A stretch of DNA of 41,658 nt from Bacteroidales bacterium. GTDB taxonomy: Bacteria > Bacteroidota > Bacteroidia > Bacteroidales > UBA932. Shown piece after piece: positions 15,731 through 24,616 of this stretch (positions are counted from its first letter, which is position 1; each line of letters opens with the position of its first letter). Below the pieces are notes generated by a model. That model was not told the DNA's origin. It saw only the letters and a program-made list of their open reading frames with translations, and did no database searches. Made by a program: the position numbers and the translations under genes. Location: contig JAQXJU010000113.1 in assembly GCA_029009115.1 (NCBI GenBank), forward strand, positions 1-41,658. Reading direction: 5' to 3'.

Positions 15731-17671
15731 ATGGCGTTCTTGAAATTCAACAAGTCCGAGTTGGTGAACCTCTCCTACTCTCTAAAAAGGGAGATAATAC
15801 TGGCCAACAAGACGGGAGCGTACTGCAACACGTCAATCATCACCTGCAACACCCGCCGTTATCACGGCCTGCTTGCTGTGACTCTTGACAGGTTCGGAGG
15901 CGACAAGTATCTCCTCCTGTCGAATCTCGACGAAACCCTTGTTGTTGACGGAAAGCAGTTCAACCTCGGCATTCACCGCTACGGCGATCACTACGACCCC
16001 CGCGGGCACAAGTACATCATTGACTTTTCAGCAGACCCCGTGCCTCAGATTACCTTCAAGGTTGGTCAGGTGATACTACGCAAGACAATCATTCTTGCAC
16101 ACAACGCCGACCAGGTGATGGTACGTTACGAGCTTGTCCACTCTCCCGCCAGGGTCACTCTCCAGCTGCGTCCCTACCTTGCATTCCGCAACATCCACGC
16201 TCTCACCCACGAGAATCACGAAGCTGATATGACAGGCAAGAGCATTCCCGGAGGAATGGCATTCAAACTCTATCCCAACTTCCCCGAGCTGCGCCTGCAG
16301 ACAAGCCGCAAGGCCCAGTTCACCGGTCAGCCCTGGTGGTACAAGGGAATCACCTATTCCGACGAGTACCGCAGGGGTTTCGACTGCGTCGAGGACCTTG
16401 TAGTTCCCGGGTGGTTCGAGCTCGATCTCAAGGAGGGCGAATCCCTCGTCTTCTCGGCATCCATTGCCGACTGCAATCCTTCGGGCCTGAGCAGCCGCTT
16501 TTCAGCCTGCTACAAGCACGAAGGCAAGGTCAGCACCCCTCGTGAGCAGCTTGACAGATGCGCCGACCTTCTGATCTGCAACCATAACGGTCGAAAGAAG
16601 ATTACAGCCGGATTCTCCTGGATGTACACAGGGCTTCTGCGCGAAACCCTTCAGTCTCTCCCCGGACTGACCCTCTACCGCAAGGGCGGCAGGGCCGAGT
16701 TTGAGGAGATTCTCGACAACCTCATTGCCGACGAGCAGGAAAGGCTCTTCAGGCGCACCACCCAGGTGGAGGCCCCCCTGCTTCTGGCGAATGCCCTGCA
16801 GAAGTACATCGATACCGGAGCCGACGCCGCCAGAGTCTGGAAGAAGTACGGCGTGATAATGTGCGGAGTACTCGAAAGTTATCTTCCCGGTGAGCGTAAG
16901 GAGGTTTCTCTCCAGCCCAACGGTCTGCTCTGGGCAAAGATGGAAAATGTGGCCCTCAACTGGATGGACGCATACATCAACGGCAAGCCTGTTACCGAGA
17001 GAGCCGGTTTCCAGGTCGAGACCAATGCTCTGTGGTACAATGCGATATGCTTTGCCATCGAAATGGAGCGCCGTTTCTCGGGCGATTCTTCGGCCTTCGT
17101 ACTCAAATGGGAACCCATACGAGAGCTTGCAAAGGGCAGCTACCAGAAGACCTTCTGGAATGAGTCTATGGGCTGCCTTGCCGACTATGTCGATTCCGAG
17201 GGGCAGCACACCGAGGTGCGTCCCAACCAACTCTTCGCCGTATGGGTGAAGTATTCTCCCGTTGACGAACTTCTGATACCGGGAATACTCAGGGTTATAG
17301 ACCGCGAACTTGTAACCAGCAGGGGAATCAGGACACTCTCGCCCCGTGACCCCAATTACCGCGGAGTATATGAAGGCACCCAGATAGACCGAGACCTTGC
17401 CTACCACCAGGGCTCGACACGTCCATTCCTGCTGGAATACTACATCGACACCTGCTTCAGAGTTTCGGGAGCTGCCTTCCTCAAAAAGGCAGAATGGCTC
17501 GTCGAGGGCTTCTACGACGACCTCAGCAAACACGGCGTGGGTGCATTCTCTGAACTCTACGACGGTGATCCCCCGCACGAGGCACACGGCGCAATCTCTT
17601 CGGCGCTGAGCACCGCGGCCCTTCTTACCATTGACGATTTGATTTCAAGATACAAGGAGGATAAGAAATGA
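15731..17671 (+). CDS. Glycogen debranching enzyme (amylo-alpha-1,6-glucosidase type)
   Basis: This 646-residue protein matches the bacterial glycogen debranching family with two parts. The N-terminal beta-rich domain (about 1-240) includes NTRRYHGLLAVTL and RGHKYIIDF. The C-terminal (alpha/alpha)6 barrel (about 290-640) includes AGFSWMYTGLLRETLQSLPG, QPNGLLWAKMENVALNWMDA (partial landmarks), NALWYNAICFA and the AHGAISSALSTAA end. It should remove alpha-1,6 branch stubs from glycogen in the cytosol; no signal peptide is seen. It starts one base after the glgB stop and ends overlapping the glycosyltransferase start (ATGA). Substrate direction is inferred from context. Confidence 0.9.
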   Translation: MAFLKFNKSELVNLSYSLKREIILANKTGAYCNTSIITCNTRRYHGLLAVTLDRFGGDKYLLLSNLDETLVVDGKQFNLGIHRYGDHYDPRGHKYIIDFSADPVPQITFKVGQVILRKTIILAHNADQVMVRYELVHSPARVTLQLRPYLAFRNIHALTHENHEADMTGKSIPGGMAFKLYPNFPELRLQTSRKAQFTGQPWWYKGITYSDEYRRGFDCVEDLVVPGWFELDLKEGESLVFSASIADCNPSGLSSRFSACYKHEGKVSTPREQLDRCADLLICNHNGRKKITAGFSWMYTGLLRETLQSLPGLTLYRKGGRAEFEEILDNLIADEQERLFRRTTQVEAPLLLANALQKYIDTGADAARVWKKYGVIMCGVLESYLPGERKEVSLQPNGLLWAKMENVALNWMDAYINGKPVTERAGFQVETNALWYNAICFAIEMERRFSGDSSAFVLKWEPIRELAKGSYQKTFWNESMGCLADYVDSEGQHTEVRPNQLFAVWVKYSPVDELLIPGILRVIDRELVTSRGIRTLSPRDPNYRGVYEGTQIDRDLAYHQGSTRPFLLEYYIDTCFRVSGAAFLKKAEWLVEGFYDDLSKHGVGAFSELYDGDPPHEAHGAISSALSTAALLTIDDLISRYKEDKK

Positions 17672-18957
17672 GAGTACTGATGTTCGGCTGGGAGTTTCCT
17701 CCCCATATCGCCGGTGGTCTGGGAACCGCCTGCGAGGGCATAGTCAAGGGACTTGCCCATAACGGAGTCGATACTCTGTTCGTGATGCCTCACGCCTCGG
17801 GCGACGAGGACCAGAGCGCAACCACCATCATCAACGCTTCGGATGTCGAGGTTGCTCACGTGAGCGAGTCGGTAAGCGAAATCTCGGAGCACGTCCGCTT
17901 CGAGTACGTCGATTCGAACATCGTCCCTTACGTCAATCCTGACGAATACTTCGCGGCCATCGACAAGATGCGGCGCGAATCCCGGACTTCGACCGTAGTC
18001 GGATTCGGGCAGAAGTTCAACTTTTCGGGCAAGTACGGCGCAAACCTTCTCGATGAGGTAGCCCGTTACGCAATGGTCGGAGGTACGATAGCCGTTCAGC
18101 ACAAGGACGAGTTCGACCTCATTCACGCCCACGACTGGCTGACCTATCTTGCCGGAATAGCCGCAAAGGAACTAACCGGCAAACCCCTTGTGGTACACGT
18201 CCACGCAACCTCCTACGACAGAGGTTCCGACGATATGGTAGATACCAGGGTGCTTGCAATCGAGAAGAAGGGTATGATGGCTGCCGATAAGGTAATCACG
18301 GTCAGCGACCTTACCCGCGGGATAGTCATTAACCGCTACGGAATAGACCCTTCGAAGGTCGTTACCTGCCACAATGCAGTAGATTTCAGCGGCCGCGAAA
18401 ACCTCACTGTAGAAAGGGGAATCAAGGACAAGGTTGTCACCTTCCTCGGACGAATCACCTTCCAGAAGGGCCCCGAATACTTTATCGAAGCAGCTGCAAA
18501 GGTGCTCAAGAATACCCGAAACGTCCACTTTGTGATGGCCGGAAGCGGCGATATGATGAACCGCTGCATCAGCCACGTGGCAAGGCTCGGTATCTCGGAC
18601 CGTTTCCACTTTACCGGATTCCTGCGCGGAGCCGACGTGCAGAAGATGTTCGCCCTGTCGGATGTTTACATAATGCCTTCGGTCTCGGAGCCCTTCGGAA
18701 TCTCGCCTCTTGAGGCTATGCGTTCCAACGTGCCTTCGATAATCTCTAAGCAGTCGGGGGCCGCCGAGGTTCTCAAGTACGCCTTCAAGGTTGATTTCTG
18801 GGATGTCGATGCGCTTGCCGATGATATCTACGCCCTGCTGCAGTATCCTTCGCTGTCGTCCTTCGCCGCCCGCGAGGGCCTTGAGGAGGTCAACAGGCTC
18901 AAGTGGAACGAAGCCACGGCCAAAATGAAACAAGTTTATGAATCACTGTTAAAATAG
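17668..18957 (+). CDS. Glycogen-synthase-like glycosyltransferase (GT4/GT5, GT-B fold)
   Basis: The 429-residue protein starts MRVLMFGWEFPPHIAGGLG, the glycine loop that binds the nucleotide sugar in GlgA-like enzymes. The N-terminal Rossmann domain includes IHAHDWLTYLAG. The C-terminal domain has TFLGRITFQKGP and the SEPFGISPLEAM motif, giving the E-x7-E pair at Glu341 and Glu349. It is shorter than classical GlgA (about 480). Its place between a debranching enzyme and a GH57 enzyme supports glycogen chain extension. No ADP-glucose pyrophosphorylase gene is seen in the window, so the donor (ADP- or UDP-glucose) is open. Confidence 0.87.
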   Translation: MRVLMFGWEFPPHIAGGLGTACEGIVKGLAHNGVDTLFVMPHASGDEDQSATTIINASDVEVAHVSESVSEISEHVRFEYVDSNIVPYVNPDEYFAAIDKMRRESRTSTVVGFGQKFNFSGKYGANLLDEVARYAMVGGTIAVQHKDEFDLIHAHDWLTYLAGIAAKELTGKPLVVHVHATSYDRGSDDMVDTRVLAIEKKGMMAADKVITVSDLTRGIVINRYGIDPSKVVTCHNAVDFSGRENLTVERGIKDKVVTFLGRITFQKGPEYFIEAAAKVLKNTRNVHFVMAGSGDMMNRCISHVARLGISDRFHFTGFLRGADVQKMFALSDVYIMPSVSEPFGISPLEAMRSNVPSIISKQSGAAEVLKYAFKVDFWDVDALADDIYALLQYPSLSSFAAREGLEEVNRLKWNEATAKMKQVYESLLK

Positions 18958-18962
18958 AAGCT

Positions 18963-20165
18963 ATGGAGAACAAGAGAAGCATCTGCCTGTATTTTCACGT
19001 ACATCAACCTACCAGGCTACGTCTTTACCGTTTCTTCGACATAGGCAAGGACTCGCACTATTACGATGACTTTGCCAACAGGACCATTCTTCAGAGGGTA
19101 GCCAGGAACTGCTATCTTCCTATGAATAAAATACTTCTTGAGTCTATCCGCAAGCACAAGGGCAAGTTCAGGGTGGCTTTTTCCATCACAGGAACGGTGC
19201 TCGAACAGATGGACCGCTATGCTCCCGAGGTAATCGAGAGCTTCCGTGAACTGGCAGATACCGGATGTGTGGAGTTCGTCTGCGAGACCTATTACCACTC
19301 CCTGGCCTCGATGGCTTCGCCTGCCGAGTTCAAGCATCAGGTCCTGAAGCAGAAAGAGACACTCGAGAAGTTCTTCGGGGCGAAACCGACGGCTTTCCGC
19401 AATACCGAGCTCATATATTCCGATGCCATAGGAAGTGCTGTGTATGAGATGGGCTTCAAGACTATGCTCACAGAGGGTGCACGTCACATTATGGGTTGGA
19501 GAAGCCCCAATCACGTTTACGAGAACGACCTCAAGCCGGGCCTGAAGCTCCTTCTGCGCAACTATCGTCTGAGCGACGACATCGCTTTCCGCTTCGACGA
19601 CAGGTCGTGGAGCGAGTGGCCCCTGACAGCCGAGAAGTATCTGGGCTGGCTCAAGGAGGCTGACGGCGAAATCGTGAACCTCTTTATGGACTACGAGACC
19701 TTTGGTGAGCACCGCAGCGCCGAGAGTGGAATCTTCGACTTCATGAAGGCTCTCCCCGACCAGGTGATTGCCGACGGCAGCTTCAATTTCGTTACACCTT
19801 CGCAGGCTACAAAGCGCTACAAGGCAGTATCGCCCCTTTCGGTTCCCGAACCCATTTCGTGGGCGGACGAAGAAAGGGATGTCACCGCCTGGCTCGGAAA
19901 CGAACTCCAGCAGGACGCCTTCAACAAGATCAAGGGGCTTACCGAGAAGCTTTCGATTCTCAACGATGCAAGCCTCTGGAACGATTTCGGACATCTCCAG
20001 GAGAGTGACCATCTCTATTATATGTGCACCAAATTCTTCTCCGACGGAGAGGTTCATAAGTACTTTACCCCCTACGATACCCCCTACGAGGCATTCATCA
20101 ACTATATGAATGTCTTGAGTGATTTTATTATCCGCGTGAACGACGCAATGGCAGAAAGGGCCTGA
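18963..20165 (+). CDS. GH57 family alpha-glucan hydrolase or transglycosylase
   Basis: This 400-residue cytosolic protein opens with CLYFHVHQPTRLRLYRFFD, whose HQP is GH57 motif 1. Glu149 in FRNTELIYSD fits the catalytic nucleophile and Asp243 in LFMDYETFGEH fits the acid/base. GH57 includes alpha-amylases, 4-alpha-glucanotransferases and branching enzymes. At 400 residues it is the compact bacteroidetal form usually annotated alpha-amylase, and I cannot choose the activity from sequence. It starts five bases after the glycosyltransferase stop. A short hairpin lies in the 48-bp gap before glgP. Confidence 0.9.
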   Translation: MENKRSICLYFHVHQPTRLRLYRFFDIGKDSHYYDDFANRTILQRVARNCYLPMNKILLESIRKHKGKFRVAFSITGTVLEQMDRYAPEVIESFRELADTGCVEFVCETYYHSLASMASPAEFKHQVLKQKETLEKFFGAKPTAFRNTELIYSDAIGSAVYEMGFKTMLTEGARHIMGWRSPNHVYENDLKPGLKLLLRNYRLSDDIAFRFDDRSWSEWPLTAEKYLGWLKEADGEIVNLFMDYETFGEHRSAESGIFDFMKALPDQVIADGSFNFVTPSQATKRYKAVSPLSVPEPISWADEERDVTAWLGNELQQDAFNKIKGLTEKLSILNDASLWNDFGHLQESDHLYYMCTKFFSDGEVHKYFTPYDTPYEAFINYMNVLSDFIIRVNDAMAERA

Positions 20166-20171
20166 CAAGGA

Positions 20172-20186
20172 CCCTGTACCACAGGG
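20172..20186 (+). other. Short intercistronic hairpin between GH57 gene and glgP
   Basis: CCCTGT (20172-20177) and ACAGGG (20181-20186) form a perfect 6-bp stem with a 3-base loop, seven bases after the GH57 stop. There is no T-tract after it, so it is not a convincing terminator. It could affect mRNA stability or processing between the two cistrons. Confidence 0.35.
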
Positions 20187-20213
20187 CCGGCCCCACAACT
20201 CATAATTATCAAA

Positions 20214-22772
20214 ATGTTCGAAAAACAGACAGTATCCCCTACCTGGCGCAGTGTAATGGTAACGCGCCACCTTCCTGAATCCCTATCCGGACTCGAGTCC
20301 CTGTGCAAGAACCTCTGGTGGTGTTGGAACGATGATGCCAAGTCCCTCTTCAGGACCATTGACTACGACATCTGGCACCGTTCCGGCCACAATCCCGTCG
20401 AGGTTCTCGACAAGGTAAGTCTCAAAAGATACAACAAGCTCGCAGCAGACCCCGAGTTCCTCGGCCGCCTCAATGCGGTTATGACCGAATTCAACGCATA
20501 TATGGCTGAGAAGTCAAAGCGCAGCGAGCCTTCGGTTGCCTACTTCTGTATGGAGTACGGGCTTGATACCTCCCTTAAGATTTATTCCGGAGGCCTTGGC
20601 ATCCTGGCGGGCGACTACCTCAAGGAGAGTTCCGATATGAACGTGAACCTCACGGCTGTGGGCCTTTTCTACCGCTATGGTTACTTCAACCAGCGCCTCA
20701 CGCCCCAGGGCAATCAGGTCGCTGAGAACGACCCCCAGGACTTTATGAAGACCCCTGCCCAGCCTGTCATAGACCCCGACGGCAAGTGGCTCACCATTAG
20801 TGTTGAACTCCCCGGCAGGGTGATGCAGGCCCGCATCTGGAAGGTCGAGGTAGGCCGTACTGACCTCTATCTCCTCGATACCGACTACGAAGCCAATTCC
20901 CCTGAGGACAGGCAGGTTACCCACAGCCTCTACGGCGGCGACTGGGACAACCGAATGAAGCAGGAACTCCTGCTCGGAATAGGCGGTGTAAGGGCTCTGA
21001 GAGCACTTGGAATTCATACTACCATATACCACTACAACGAGGGGCACGCTGCATTTGCCGGACTTGAGAGGCTCCGCGAGTACATCTCTACCGGCAAGTT
21101 CAGCTATCACGAGGCTCTTGAGATGGTCAGTGCCTCGGGTCTGTACACCACCCACACCCCGGTTCCTGCCGGGCACGACGCCTTCAGCGAAGAGACAATA
21201 GGCAGGTATCTGGGCTATTACCCTTCAACCATAGGAATAAGCTGGGAACAGTTTATGGCTCTCGGAAAGGTGCACTCCTCCGACAGGAACGAAAAGTTCT
21301 CGATGAGCCTGCTCGCGGCCAACCTCTCACAGAATGTGAACGGAGTTTCGATGCTCCACGGTAAGGTGAGCCGCGAAATGTTTGCAAAGCTCTACCCGGG
21401 CTACCTTCCTGAAGAGCTCTATATCAGCCACGTAACCAACGGGGTGCACTATCCCACCTGGGCTGCTAAGGAGTGGAAGGCCATACACTCGCGTGTGTTC
21501 GGCCCCGACTTCGCCACCCACCACTACGACAAGCGCTGCTTCGACGGAATCTATCAGGTCTCGGACGAGGAGGTCTGGAATACCCGAAAGATACTCAAGA
21601 AAGACCTCATCAGCCAGGTCAAGGAACGCCTGAGCGATCCCCTGATAAGCGCACACTATTCTCCCAGCCAGATTGTTACAATCAAGGAGAATCTGCGCGA
21701 CGATGTGCTCACCATAGGTTTTGCACGGCGTTTTGCCACCTACAAGAGGGCTACTCTGCTGTTCAGCGACCTCGACAGGCTTTCCTCAATAGTGAACGAC
21801 CCCAAGAGGCCGGTGCAGTTCATCTTTGCCGGCAAGGCCCACCCTGCCGACGTTATGGGTCAGGACCTCATACGCCGCATTGTCGAAATCAGCAAGGACC
21901 CCCGCTTCATAGGCAAGATAGTCTTTGTTCCCGGCTACAACATAACCCTTGCCAAGAGACTTGTACAGGGCGTGGATGTCTGGATGAACAATCCTACCCG
22001 TCCTCTCGAGGCTTCGGGTACTTCGGGAGAGAAGGCCGCGATGAACGGAGTGATGCACTTCTCCGTTCTCGACGGATGGTGGGTCGAAGGCTATAAGGAA
22101 GGCGCTGGCTGGGCTCTTCCCATAGAGCAGACCTACGACGATCCCAACTACCAGAACGAGCTTGACTCCGCCACCATCTACAGGATACTCGAGAACGAGA
22201 TAGCTCCCGCATACTACGATGTGGACCCCGAAACCGGCCGTTCAGAGAAGTGGATTTCCTACATCAAGAACACCATTGCCCAGGTTGCGAGCGAGTTCAC
22301 CACAAACCGTATGCTGACCGACTACTGCGAGCAGTACTACATCCCCCAGTGCGAGCGCTACCACAGCCTCGAGGCCGATGACTGTGCCAAGGCCAGGGCT
22401 ATTTCCGCCTGGAAAGACAAGGTATTTGCCAACTGGGACAGGATTTCGGTCGTTTCGCATACCAAGCCCGAGAGCTCCTATGACCTTTCGAGCAAGAACG
22501 AACTCACCAGCGAAGTGGTAGTAAGCCTCGGTGAACTCTCGCCCGAGGACATCGGTGTCGAGATGGTGTTCACAGCCGACGACTCCAAGGGCGTGCCCCA
22601 CATCCAGGAAATCGCCCAGTACACCCTTGTTGACGTATTCCAGGGGAATGCCCGCTTCAGGGTCTCGGTTCTTCCCGAGAGAACGGGTATGTACAATGTC
22701 GGTACCCGAGTCTATCCCAAGAATGAACTGCTGCCCAACAGGCAGGATTTCCCTCTGCTGAAATGGCTGTAG
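20214..22772 (+). CDS. glgP: Alpha-glucan (glycogen) phosphorylase, GT35
   Basis: GlgP releases glucose 1-phosphate from alpha-1,4-glucan ends using pyridoxal phosphate. The 852-residue protein belongs to the shorter bacterial/archaeal alpha-glucan phosphorylase type with an N-terminal DUF3417-like domain (LESLCKNLWWCWNDDAKSLF). Other landmarks are YFCMEYGLD, IYSGGLGILAGDYLK, GFARRFATYKRA and NNPTRPLEASGTSGEKAAMNG, in which Lys607 is the expected PLP-binding residue. The final 90 residues form an extra beta-rich tail. It is the last glycogen enzyme in the run and overlaps ribF by ten bases. Confidence 0.95.
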   Translation: MFEKQTVSPTWRSVMVTRHLPESLSGLESLCKNLWWCWNDDAKSLFRTIDYDIWHRSGHNPVEVLDKVSLKRYNKLAADPEFLGRLNAVMTEFNAYMAEKSKRSEPSVAYFCMEYGLDTSLKIYSGGLGILAGDYLKESSDMNVNLTAVGLFYRYGYFNQRLTPQGNQVAENDPQDFMKTPAQPVIDPDGKWLTISVELPGRVMQARIWKVEVGRTDLYLLDTDYEANSPEDRQVTHSLYGGDWDNRMKQELLLGIGGVRALRALGIHTTIYHYNEGHAAFAGLERLREYISTGKFSYHEALEMVSASGLYTTHTPVPAGHDAFSEETIGRYLGYYPSTIGISWEQFMALGKVHSSDRNEKFSMSLLAANLSQNVNGVSMLHGKVSREMFAKLYPGYLPEELYISHVTNGVHYPTWAAKEWKAIHSRVFGPDFATHHYDKRCFDGIYQVSDEEVWNTRKILKKDLISQVKERLSDPLISAHYSPSQIVTIKENLRDDVLTIGFARRFATYKRATLLFSDLDRLSSIVNDPKRPVQFIFAGKAHPADVMGQDLIRRIVEISKDPRFIGKIVFVPGYNITLAKRLVQGVDVWMNNPTRPLEASGTSGEKAAMNGVMHFSVLDGWWVEGYKEGAGWALPIEQTYDDPNYQNELDSATIYRILENEIAPAYYDVDPETGRSEKWISYIKNTIAQVASEFTTNRMLTDYCEQYYIPQCERYHSLEADDCAKARAISAWKDKVFANWDRISVVSHTKPESSYDLSSKNELTSEVVVSLGELSPEDIGVEMVFTADDSKGVPHIQEIAQYTLVDVFQGNARFRVSVLPERTGMYNVGTRVYPKNELLPNRQDFPLLKWL

Positions 22773-23632
22773 TTGCTACAGGTTTCTTCGACGGAGTCCA
22801 CCTGGGTCACAGGAAAGTGATATCTGAACTCGTCTCCTCTTCCCGTCAAAAGGGGGAGGAGGCGCTTGTTGTGACCTTCTCCCAGCATCCCAGGACTCTC
22901 TTCCAGAGGGATGCTCTGGGCCTGAGGCTTCTATCGTCGAGAGAAGAGAAGACAGCGCTACTGCTTAGCCTCGGGGTGGACAGGGTTGAAACTCTTGACT
23001 TTACGCCTGCTCTTGCCTCGCTTGAGGCCCGCAGCTACATCTCAGAAGTGCTGAAGGCCCGCTACGGGGCCAGCGGGGTAGTGCTTGGCTACGACAACCG
23101 CTTCGGTTCCGACTGCCTTTCGACCGATGAACTTTCGGCGCTAATCCGCAGCGAGGGACTCGGCTGCAAACTGGTCCCTCCTCTTGTAATGGGCTCCGAC
23201 ACCGTATCCTCGACCAAAATCCGCGCTCTTCTCGACAAAGGGGAAGTTTCTGCCGCCGCGGCGATGCTGGGCTATGCCTACAGCCTTAAAGGAGTGGTGG
23301 TTCCAGGCAAACAGCTCGGCCGCACCCTGGGCTTTCCTACCGCAAACCTGTGCATCTCCGACCCTCTGAAGCAGATTCCCGCAAGGGGAGTGTACCTTAG
23401 CAGGACTACCGTGATGGGTGAGAGCTATCCTTCGATGACCAATGTCGGTGACATAGTCGAGACCAATATCTTCGATTTCAGCAGGGATATCTACAGTATG
23501 GAGATAAGTGTCTCGTTCATAGCCCGCATACGGCCAATGCTTCCTTTCAGTAATCTCGACGAACTGTCGGAAAGGCTTCGCCGCGACGAATTCCGCTGCC
23601 GCGCGATGCTCTCTGAGATGCATCAGGGCTGA
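22763..23632 (+). CDS. ribF: Bifunctional riboflavin kinase / FAD synthetase
   Basis: RibF converts riboflavin to FMN and then to FAD. The N-terminal adenylyltransferase domain shows TGFFDGVHLGHRKV near residues 6-19, LGYDNRFG, and the DTVSSTKIR motif. The C-terminal riboflavin kinase domain shows GKQLGRTLGFPTANL with the metal-binding PTAN motif, then TNVGD and IVETNIFDFS. The segment that usually follows TN(I/V)G (TRPTxxG and neighbours, about ten residues) is missing, so the kinase loop is shortened; the Glu in VETN, matching the catalytic Glu, is kept. The start at 22763 overlaps glgP and gives a short N-terminus. At 289 residues it is slightly short. Confidence 0.92.
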   Translation: MAVVATGFFDGVHLGHRKVISELVSSSRQKGEEALVVTFSQHPRTLFQRDALGLRLLSSREEKTALLLSLGVDRVETLDFTPALASLEARSYISEVLKARYGASGVVLGYDNRFGSDCLSTDELSALIRSEGLGCKLVPPLVMGSDTVSSTKIRALLDKGEVSAAAAMLGYAYSLKGVVVPGKQLGRTLGFPTANLCISDPLKQIPARGVYLSRTTVMGESYPSMTNVGDIVETNIFDFSRDIYSMEISVSFIARIRPMLPFSNLDELSERLRRDEFRCRAMLSEMHQG

Positions 23633-23633
23633 G

Positions 23634-23664
23634 TTGCTTTTTCAAAAACACTTTATTATCTTTG
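23634..23664 (+). promoter_or_regulatory. Promoter for greA operon (TTG-N20-TATCTTTG)
   Basis: TTG (23634-23636) and TATCTTTG (23657-23664), followed by CA, are separated by 20 bases, a strong consensus match directly after ribF. The greA leader would be about 70 bases. It holds a possible 9-codon upstream frame (23692-23721), for which there is no further support. Confidence 0.75.
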
Positions 23665-23739
23665 CAAAAGAAGCACGGGGTTCTGTCTTATATGGCAGGA
23701 CTCTTTTTCAGTAGTTGTTGAACACTAAAACCATTTGAT

Positions 23740-24210
23740 ATGGCAGAACATCATTACATGACTCAGGAAGGTCTTGACAAATTGAAGAAAGACCTCTCTG
23801 ACGCAATTGCCCAGCGCCCCCAGATTGCTGCGGCCATTGCAGAAGCCCGCGAGAAGGGAGACTTGTCCGAGAATGCCGAGTATGAGTCGGCCCGCGAAGC
23901 ACAGGGGTTGCTCGAACTTAAGATAGCCAATCTCCAGAGTATGGTCATCAATGCCAAGGTTATCGACGAGAGCAAGGTAGGCACCGACAAGGTGCAGCTT
24001 CTCAATAAGGTGAAGGTACAGAACATAGCCCTGGGGACAACTATGGAATTCACCATCGTAGGTGAGTCCGAGGCCGACTTCGCCCACGGCAAGCTGGCTG
24101 CAACCACCCCCATCGCCAAGGCTCTTCTCGGTCACGGCAAGGGCGAGGTTGTCGATGCAGTCGTGCCTTCTGGAGTAATGAAACTCAAGATTCTCGACAT
24201 CTCCATTTAG
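23740..24210 (+). CDS. greA: Transcription elongation factor GreA
   Basis: GreA enters the RNA polymerase secondary channel and stimulates cleavage of backtracked RNA. The 156-residue protein has the N-terminal coiled coil (about 1-75), including YMTQEGLDKLKKDL and the acidic tip region AREKGDLSENAEYESAREAQ, with the conserved Asp and Glu of the tip. The C-terminal FKBP-like domain ends with IAKALLGHGKGEVVDAVVPSG-type sequence (read as separate blocks) and LKILDI. Length is normal. It leads a transcription unit followed two bases later by a HIT protein, a common Bacteroidales order. Confidence 0.97.
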   Translation: MAEHHYMTQEGLDKLKKDLSDAIAQRPQIAAAIAEAREKGDLSENAEYESAREAQGLLELKIANLQSMVINAKVIDESKVGTDKVQLLNKVKVQNIALGTTMEFTIVGESEADFAHGKLAATTPIAKALLGHGKGEVVDAVVPSGVMKLKILDISI

Positions 24211-24211
24211 T

Positions 24212-24616
24212 ATGGCAACGATTTTCTCGCGCATAGCAGCGGGTGAGATTCCCTCCTGGAAGGTCGCCGAAAGCGATGACTTCTATGCCTTCCTCGACAT
24301 CAATCCTCTTGCTGAAGGACATACTCTTGTCATTCCCCGGAACGTAGAAGACGACTATATTTTCAATCTCGAACCCGAGCTTTATGAGGGTCTCTGGGCT
24401 TTTGCCCGCAAGGTTGCCCGTGCCCTTGAGGCAGCGGTTCCCTGCAAGAGGATAGGTGTCGCCGTCCTCGGGATGGAAGTTCCTCACACCCACATCCACC
24501 TGGTCCCCCTTCAGAGCGAAGGCGACCTTGATTTCCGCAAGAAGCGCCCCGAAATTCCCTCGGAGCGTATGGAGCAAATAGCCAAGGCAGTTCTGGCCGA
24601 ATATGAAAAGTTATAA
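24212..24616 (+). CDS. HIT family nucleotide hydrolase/transferase
   Basis: This 134-residue cytosolic protein has an N-terminal IFSRIAAGEIPSWKVAES segment and the HIT triad HTHIHLVP, with the central catalytic His at residue 94 and partners at 92 and 96. The family hydrolyses nucleoside phosphoramidates or dinucleoside polyphosphates. The sequence is closest in appearance to the HinT/protein-kinase-C-interacting group; the substrate is not predictable. It lies one base after greA and overlaps the start of the lipoprotein gene by 14 bases. Confidence 0.92.
   Translation: MATIFSRIAAGEIPSWKVAESDDFYAFLDINPLAEGHTLVIPRNVEDDYIFNLEPELYEGLWAFARKVARALEAAVPCKRIGVAVLGMEVPHTHIHLVPLQSEGDLDFRKKRPEIPSERMEQIAKAVLAEYEKL

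Noticed and set aside
19017..20270. Open frame of 417 codons on the minus strand over the GH57 gene
   Set aside because: Antisense to a clear GH57 enzyme, with no recognisable family features.
23692..23721. Nine-codon frame in the greA leader as a regulatory leader peptide
   Set aside because: No codon bias, terminator/antiterminator pairing or ribosome-binding signal supports it; such a frame is expected by chance.
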